NCBI RefSeq assembly: GCF_036323735.1
Contig: NC_086025.1
Span: forward strand, 106,858,188 to 106,922,187
Reading direction: 5' to 3'
From: Rattus norvegicus
Taxonomy: Eukaryota; Chordata; Mammalia; Rodentia; Muridae
DNA length: 64,000 nucleotides
Shown here: piece by piece, positions 59,191 through 64,000 of the stretch
Layout of the letters: every line of letters starts with the position of its first letter
How positions within the stretch are numbered: position 1 is the stretch's first letter
Translations under genes and position numbers: made by a program
The notes under the pieces: model-generated
Seen by the model: only the letters and a program-made list of their open reading frames with translations
Told to the model about the DNA's origin: nothing
Database searches by the model: none

Positions 59191-59197
59191 ACCCGTA
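59191..59197 (-). promoter_or_regulatory. Ago2: miR-99/100 7-mer seed match in Ago2 3'UTR
   Basis: The minus-strand mRNA reads TACGGGT, the 7mer-m8 match for miR-99a/b/100, about 770 nt after the stop codon. CpG-containing seed matches like this are rare by chance in mammals. I recall AGO2 being listed among predicted miR-99/100 targets, but I have not checked this. Confidence 0.4.
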
Positions 59198-59963
59198 TTC
59201 TTTAGAAACTTTGGAAAATAAATGTCACAGTCCTACAGGACAAATCTTATGATTAGACTGTCAGTATATTGTCTTTTTTCTCTTTTTAAATAAATTTTTA
59301 TCAAAATGGCACTTGTCTGCCAATCTCTCAAACTTGTCACTGCCCTAAACACACGTGACCATCCCCTTGGCCACTATGCCTTCACTCAGGCCTCGAGGGC
59401 AGGCAGTGGCCAGCGAGGGACACTGTGGATACCTAGCAGCCGAGTGCCCTGGGGCTGCAGGGTACATGGCAGCCCTTAGCACTCAACACTGGTGACAACT
59501 TCTAGGGCCAGGCTTTAAAACCCCAATGGTAATGGTGCTGCTTTCCCGCTCAGAGCCTTCACAGCTAGTTTGAGCCCATCGATTTCATTGAGAATCAGGT
59601 GTTAAAAACAAGTAAATCGAATGACCAAATAAATTAAAATGTTTTAAAGCCCTGAGAGTTCATAGACTGGTTTTAGGACATTTTGTTGTTTTTTGCTTTT
59701 AGGAAACGAGACTCTCAGTGAGCAGCTTATAGGTTTGGCAAACCACGTTTCCTACAATGGGGGTCTCATACAGGCCTGTAGCTCAAAATCCAAGTCTGAA
59801 ATCTGGGACGGAAGGCATTCTGGAAAATGGAGGATCTAATAAAACCAAAGACGTCTCATGTTCGATGCTGGCTGTCACGGAAGGGCTGGGCATCTGTTGG
59901 TCTGAGTGTAGCTGGTCTCGTGTGAATCCAACTTGGTACACAATCGCTAAACAATACAACATG

Positions 59964-60072
59964 TCAAGCAAAGTACATGGTGCGCAGTGTGTCCTGGTGG
60001 ACCTGGACCGCCTTGGCCAGCGCCTGGTGATCTCGCCCGTTGCTCTGCCCAGAGGTATGGCTTCCTTCAGCG
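59964..60072 (-). CDS. Ago2: Ago2 last coding exon, C-terminal 36 residues and stop
   Basis: The acceptor TGTCTCCGCAG is followed by a base completing a split Ser codon (AG|C), then Ala-Glu-Gly-Ser-His-Thr-Ser-Gly-Gln-Ser-Asn-Gly-Arg-Asp-His and the invariant C-terminus Thr-Met-Tyr-Phe-Ala, stop TGA at 59,964-59,966. The Ser/Thr-rich start corresponds to human positions 824-834, the cluster known from published work to be phosphorylated by CK1alpha and to control target release. All five serine/threonine sites are intact here. The first serine codon is itself split by the intron. Confidence 0.97.
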
Positions 60073-60221
60073 CTGCGGAGACACAGGAAAGAAAAGGAGA
60101 AAGAGTGCAGTCTTTCCTGGACACCAAGTGAGTCACTGGGGCCAGACCAGTGTACGGAAAGCCCCCAGCCCCCAGTGAGAAGCCAGCCTTGTCTACCCCC
60201 GCCAGGCGTGCTGCCACTCAC

Positions 60222-60421
60222 CTGTCATGTTCTTTATCCACCAGGTGGTACCTGGCTCGGAAGGCCACCAGGTGGGCATAGTAAGCTGGCGCAGGAATTG
60301 ACACAGAGCGTGTGCAGCGCACGTAGGTGTGACACAGCTGGTAGGTCAGAATCTGAAGCTCATCAGAAGAGAAACGATTGTCATCCCAGAGCACGTGGTA
60401 GTGGGAAGGACGGCTTGTCCC
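60222..60421 (-). CDS. Ago2: Ago2 penultimate coding exon, PIWI domain with catalytic His
   Basis: A 200-nt exon (acceptor CTCTCTCAG, donor GACAG|GTGAG) encodes Gly-Thr-Ser-Arg-Pro-Ser-His-Tyr-His-Val-Leu-Trp-Asp-Asp through Ala-Tyr-Tyr-Ala-His-Leu-Val-Ala-Phe-Arg-Ala-Arg-Tyr-His. It covers human residues 758-823. The histidine in Tyr-Tyr-Ala-His is the fourth member of the Asp-Glu-Asp-His slicer tetrad (human His807), so slicer competence is retained at this position. The sequence appears identical to human AGO2 at the residue level as far as I can recall it. Confidence 0.97.
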
Positions 60422-61201
60422 CTGAGAGAGGTTAGAGGGCCACAAAGACTCAGCGTGAGACCTTTACCAAGAACAAGGCAGGCAGGCATGGTGGCCTGAG
60501 GAAGGAGGAGCCAAATTTGAGGTCGTCCTTGACAGAACATCCTCTCTTCATCCCCCACTCCCTCTAAACGAGCCTCACAGCATTCGTTTAGGCTGACCTG
60601 CAACTCTCAGTCCTCCGCTTCAGCTTCCTACGTCACTACATCCATGTTGAGTAATATTAAATGTGGCCGTGACTCAAAATAGCCAGCAGAGAGGATTTTT
60701 AATGTTCCAACACAGAACAGGTGAAAGTCTGAGATGACTTACGGGAATAAAGGGTGTTTCACCCTACCATCAGCCTCATCATCATACATCGTGTTCAAAA
60801 TCACACTACACACCATACCCCATAAATACGCATTTGATGTAGCAATAAAAAAAGAGAGAACATTTTAGAAGGAGCTGAGCCAAAGACAATGTCCTCTGGG
60901 TATATTAGGTATTCTACAATATTTCATTTATAATACCAAGAAAAATTCCCATCAAAGTTATGTATTAACATCCAGAAAGTGGGAGTTGAGAATATCTGAT
61001 ACTTCTCCTTCCAAAGTCTTCTGCAAGGGAAGAGTGGCATTCACTCGGCAGAAACACCGCTGACTCCTTCCTCCCTGCCACTAACTGGTCTTCAAAGACC
61101 TCACTCTACCACTGGGAAGATGGCACAATGCTGCTAAAGAACATGCCGGGACTTCCTTGTCCTGGCATTTTGTGTGTGGTCAGCAAGCAGCTGAACATGA
61201 G

Positions 61202-61219
61202 CCCCCCCCCCCCCCCCCG
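61202..61219. repeat. Poly-C run (~17 C) in the Ago2 intron
   Basis: A pure C tract following AACATGAG, between the two PIWI exons. Confidence 0.9.
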
Positions 61220-61486
61220 GCTCCACCACAGCAGCTTCCTGGGGTCCCACCAGCACAAAACACGACGCACCCCTTGGCCTTGACAAATCACTGTTCCTTA
61301 CACCTTGCTTTCACCACACCCACTTCTACACTGGTCCCTCCCTATCTCTTCTGGATCCCAGGCGAACACTCACCTCTCCTGGCCACAGAATGAGCTGGAG
61401 CCCCCATGAGCTGGAGTCATAACACACCCCAAATGTATGACACCATCACAAACATTCCAGACAGTCAAAGGAGCCTTCCTCCTTAC

Positions 61487-61588
61487 CTGGATGCCAGCAT
61501 GACTGCACAGGTAGAAGTCAAACTCAGTTGGGTGGGTGATCTTTGTGTCGACGGTTGTGCCTGCTGGGATGTTCCCACTCTTTCCAAC
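61487..61588 (-). CDS. Ago2: Ago2 coding exon, PIWI domain residues ~724-757
   Basis: A 102-nt, phase-0 exon encodes 34 residues starting Val-Gly-Lys-Ser-Gly-Asn-Ile-Pro-Ala-Gly-Thr-Thr-Val-Asp and ending Ser-His-Ala-Gly-Ile-Gln, with acceptor GTTGCTGCAG and donor CAG|GTAAGG. It joins in phase 0 to the following exon (Gly-Thr-Ser-Arg). This stretch distinguishes Argonautes from PIWI-clade proteins. The Pro-Ala-Gly-Thr-Thr-Val-Asp-Thr-Lys-Ile-Thr-His-Pro motif lies near the slicing centre. Confidence 0.97.
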
Positions 61589-61922
61589 CTGCAGCAACAC
61601 AGAGAGCCAAGATGGTGGGCAGTGCCAGCAAGACGGCAGGGGCACCTGCTTCTCAGCACATACAAAATCTGGTAAGTACCAGCCATCTCTACAGCTAAAC
61701 TTGGGCTGGGGTCATGGTTCACACTGCATCCAGATGCTACAGTCGAGCATGGTCTGCTTACTGAGGGATCTGCCTGAACAGGCTCCAATAGCAGAGGCTA
61801 GGGTCCAAGTCTCGGTGTGGCCAAGGATGAGACCAACTCCATAGGCTTCCCCCTCCACTTCCTAAGTGCAGGAAGTGAGTTGTACACTAGCATGTTCAGC
61901 TTAAAATATTTCAACCAGCGAA

Positions 61923-62157
61923 CGGAGAGAGGAGAGGGAGAGAGGAGAGGGAGGGAGAGAGGAGAGGGAGGGAGAGAGGAGAGGGAGAGAGGAGAGGGAG
62001 AGAGGAGAGAGGAGAGGGAGGGAGAGAGGAGAGGGAGGGAGAGAGGAGAGGGAGGGAGAGAGGAGAGGGAGAGAGGAGAGGGAGAGAGGAGAGGGAGGGA
62101 GAGAGGAGAGGGAGAGAGGAGAGGGAGAGAGGAGAGGGAGAGAAGGGTGGGGAGAGC
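61923..62157. repeat. Polypurine (GGGAGAGAGGAGA)n tract in Ago2 intron
   Basis: About 230 bases that are essentially all purines, composed of GAGAGGAGAGGGA-type units with variable numbers of GGGA. It lies 335 bp upstream (in the Ago2 direction) of the Val-Gly-Lys exon. ORFs of 90-170 codons through it on both strands are artefacts. Confidence 0.97.
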
Positions 62158-62224
62158 CCCTCTGGTATGGTCACTTTCTACTCTTGTTAGCACAAGCAAT
62201 AAATGCCATGAAATCCTTTTATTA

Positions 62225-62362
62225 TTTAGAGACAGGGTCTCACATTTAGCCCAGGCTGGGCTAGAACTCACTGAGTGTTACACACTGGACTCTACTCAAG
62301 ACAATCCTCCTGCTTTAGCATCCTGAGTGCTGGGATGACAGGCATGTGTCACTATGCTCAGG
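62225..62362 (-). repeat. B1-related SINE, reverse
   Basis: GAGACAGGGTCTCACATTTA, GCTGGGCTAGAACTCACTGA, CATCCTGAGTGCTGGGATGA. It sits in the Ago2 intron beyond the polypurine tract. Confidence 0.8.
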
Positions 62363-62904
62363 TAAACAACTCCTATTCACAATCTCCTAGAGCACTCAGG
62401 CAATTTGTTTTGCCGGGATGGAGACAGAGAAGCGTCGGTTTTGTGTTCCTGGATGGTTATGATAATAGATCTGTATGCCATCACCAGCATTGCCTCTAAC
62501 AACACCAGGATCTGGGTGCCATGCCCTTTGGTCAGTCCTCCCAATAGTCTTATCCTTGTGGGTAGGGCCAGGGAAACAGATGGAGACACAACTCAGGGCT
62601 AGCTTTGAGCCAGGCTGTTTGGCCTCAGACTCTCTGTCCTGGATCTCAGGGTCATGTGCCCAAATCTGTCACATTTAGTGTTGTGATGTGGGTAATAACT
62701 CCTTTCTAAAACTGCACAAGCCTTTTGTTGTTTGTCTGTCTTTCAAGAAAGGCCTCTGTTCTATACCCTAGACTACCCCTGAACTTAGGACTCGCCTGCC
62801 TTGGATACGTGAGGCTAGGGTTGCAGACCTGTGACAGGTCTTAACAAAACATTACTCCTTGAAGAGCTGCTGAAACTTGCCTGCAACTAAACTCAAACTA
62901 TGGA

Positions 62905-63090
62905 ACTCAGAACTTGGGAGCTGGGTCAGTGGTTGAGGCACTTGCTGCTCTGGAAGAGCACGGATTTGCTTTCCAGACCCACACGTTCGCTCACAGCCAT
63001 TCACAAGTCTAGTTTCAGTGTCAGAGGGACTGGATACCCTCTTCTGCTAAGAGTTCACGCCTTTACCATTCTCAGTCACATTTTGTGAGG
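62905..63090 (+). repeat. B2/B3-type SINE (diverged)
   Basis: GAACTTGGGAGCTGGGTCAG, then GAAGAGCACGGATTTGCTTT, CTCACAGCCATTCACAAGTC. Antisense to Ago2. Confidence 0.65.
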
Positions 63091-63094
63091 ATTC

Positions 63095-64000
63095 ACAGCT
63101 GAAGGTCTGTGTGGGAAACCTGCCCATAAAGCTGGATCCTGCGACTTCTGGCATGGGTTGCTTTTAAAAAAGAATCTTTGGGTTTAGCTCCAGAGGTGAA
63201 TTTTGTAAATATACATAACTCCATAAGCATTGTGGTGCATTTCAGACTTCACTAGCTGGGAGTCACTATCCAAATAAATGGTACGGCCTGCTTCCCTGGA
63301 GTACCTTCTCCCTCTGCCTGGGCATCCGAGGAGGAGACAGATTTAATCTACTTCCTCATTACTGCCCATCCTCGGAAGGCTGCAAGGGGACGCCAGCTTC
63401 AGGAGCTGCAGCTTCCCTTCGTGGTCTGCAGAGCAGAGCCATTTCTCATTCTATAATACATGCGCTCAGGTCTCCAGTCTGAGCTGAACTGGAATAAACC
63501 ATTTGGTTGTGTTCGGCTGTGAGTGGCTCGCTGTCTCCATTCTGTCTTTAATGCGTGAGCAGCGGCAGCCAAGTCTAAGTGTCGAGCATTCTCAAACCTC
63601 ATTTGCATAACGATCAAAACATACGGTTAGGTTTGGAAACCACCGGAGACTTCTGGTCCTTCCATGCGAACCCCGCACTTGCAGCTCTCCTCACCCCTCT
63701 CTCCCATTCCTGCCTGTTTCAGGTTCCAACAGAGGTGTGTCACAACATCTACCCGTGACACTATTCATCAGCTTCCCTTGGGAATTCTGCAAGCATTTGC
63801 TGTTGTTTTCTTCTTTTCCCCTCTTTATGTCATTTTAGGATGTAACACTGGGGACACTGGAGACCACGGCTACAGTAGTTATTGGTAAATGGTTTCTTTC
63901 TTTGTGGTACTTCACAACACTTATAAACAAACACTGGCTTACACTGGAGACCACTGGGCAGAGCTGAACTGTAATGACCATCTTGCAACAGTGTGGTGAT
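63095..64000. other. Ago2 intronic sequence, nothing recognised
   Basis: No exon matching the preceding PIWI segment and no clear repeat. Short ORFs here have no resemblance to known proteins. Confidence 0.45.

Larger units (their letters stand above)
49025..59963 (-). other. Ago2: Ago2 3'UTR, about 11 kb
   Basis: From the Ago2 stop to a tandem AATAAA signal at ~49,040-49,050 there is one continuous stretch with no recognisable SINE or L1, unlike everything around it. Mammalian AGO2 mRNAs are known to have very long 3'UTRs of about this size. The strand and length fit and no other gene is visible. Contents include a long (CT)n tract at 54,941-54,996, a G-rich block near 57,730 and several miRNA seed matches. 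Proximal poly(A) sites may also be used, and I cannot tell which isoforms are made. Confidence 0.8.
49020..64000 (-). other. Ago2: Ago2 gene, 3' portion (partial; continues right of window)
   Basis: The three final coding exons and the whole 3'UTR of Argonaute-2 lie here on the minus strand. The upstream exon encoding the PIWI segment before Val-Gly-Lys-Ser-Gly-Asn was not found in 61,589-64,000, so the gene continues to the right. AGO2 binds miRNA or siRNA guides and is the main slicer in mammals. It acts in cytoplasmic RISC and processing bodies. Confidence 0.96.

Noticed and set aside
61798..62326. Glu/Gly/Arg- or Ser/Pro-rich ORFs through a purine tract
   Set aside because: Simple-repeat translations on both strands, inside an Ago2 intron.
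61589..64000. Preceding Ago2 exon
   Set aside because: No stretch encoding the expected segment before Val-Gly-Lys was found; it is to the right of the window.

Overview
This is mammalian (rodent) nuclear DNA, almost certainly rat. The evidence is rat-type ID SINEs (three near-identical copies with target-site duplications), many B1, B2/B3 and B4-like SINEs, rodent L1 3' ends, long (CA)n, (CT)n and GATA microsatellites, and split genes with canonical GT-AG introns. Three protein-coding genes are recognisable. Their order and orientation match the TRAPPC9-CHRAC1-AGO2 neighbourhood of human 8q24.3. No operon, CRISPR array or prokaryotic element is present.

Layout. (1) Positions 1-~28,985, minus strand: the 5' part of Trappc9. 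It has a non-coding first exon with a GC-rich, NRF1-type promoter (~28,875-28,985), the first coding exon (25,399-25,982), two middle exons (19,728-19,873 and 18,102-18,230), a 27-nucleotide microexon (9,603-9,629) and a further exon (458-579). Together they encode residues 1-336; the rest lies to the left of the window. The introns are full of SINEs, L1 pieces and tandem repeats, including a 29-unit, 27-bp minisatellite that appears to have grown from a B1 end and is capped by an ID insertion. (2) ~29,000-43,690: a repeat-rich intergenic region with a 5'-truncated L1 that keeps both target-site duplications, an ID element, hAT-like rodent repeats and microsatellites. (3) ~43,740-47,250, plus strand: the complete Chrac1 gene, three coding exons and 128 aa, with a GC-rich promoter. 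(4) ~47,250-49,020: a short intergenic gap where Chrac1 and Ago2 converge. (5) ~49,020-64,000, minus strand: the 3' end of Ago2. It has three terminal coding exons (61,487-61,588; 60,222-60,421; 59,964-60,072) and an approximately 11-kb 3'UTR in which I see no SINE or L1.

The three genes do unrelated jobs. Trappc9 is a TRAPPII vesicle-tethering and Rab-GEF subunit. Chrac1 is a histone-fold subunit of the CHRAC chromatin remodeller. Ago2 is the small-RNA-guided slicer. They are neighbours by conserved synteny, not members of a shared pathway.

I found no new biological system. The observations most worth checking are the in-frame Trappc9 microexon, the variant-patterned minisatellite and its origin, the nested 48-bp repeat, the duplicated CA-repeat block upstream of Trappc9, and the repeat-free Ago2 3'UTR with let-7 and miR-99/100 seed matches. 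All exon calls come from reading splice signals and recalling the protein families. No alignment was run.
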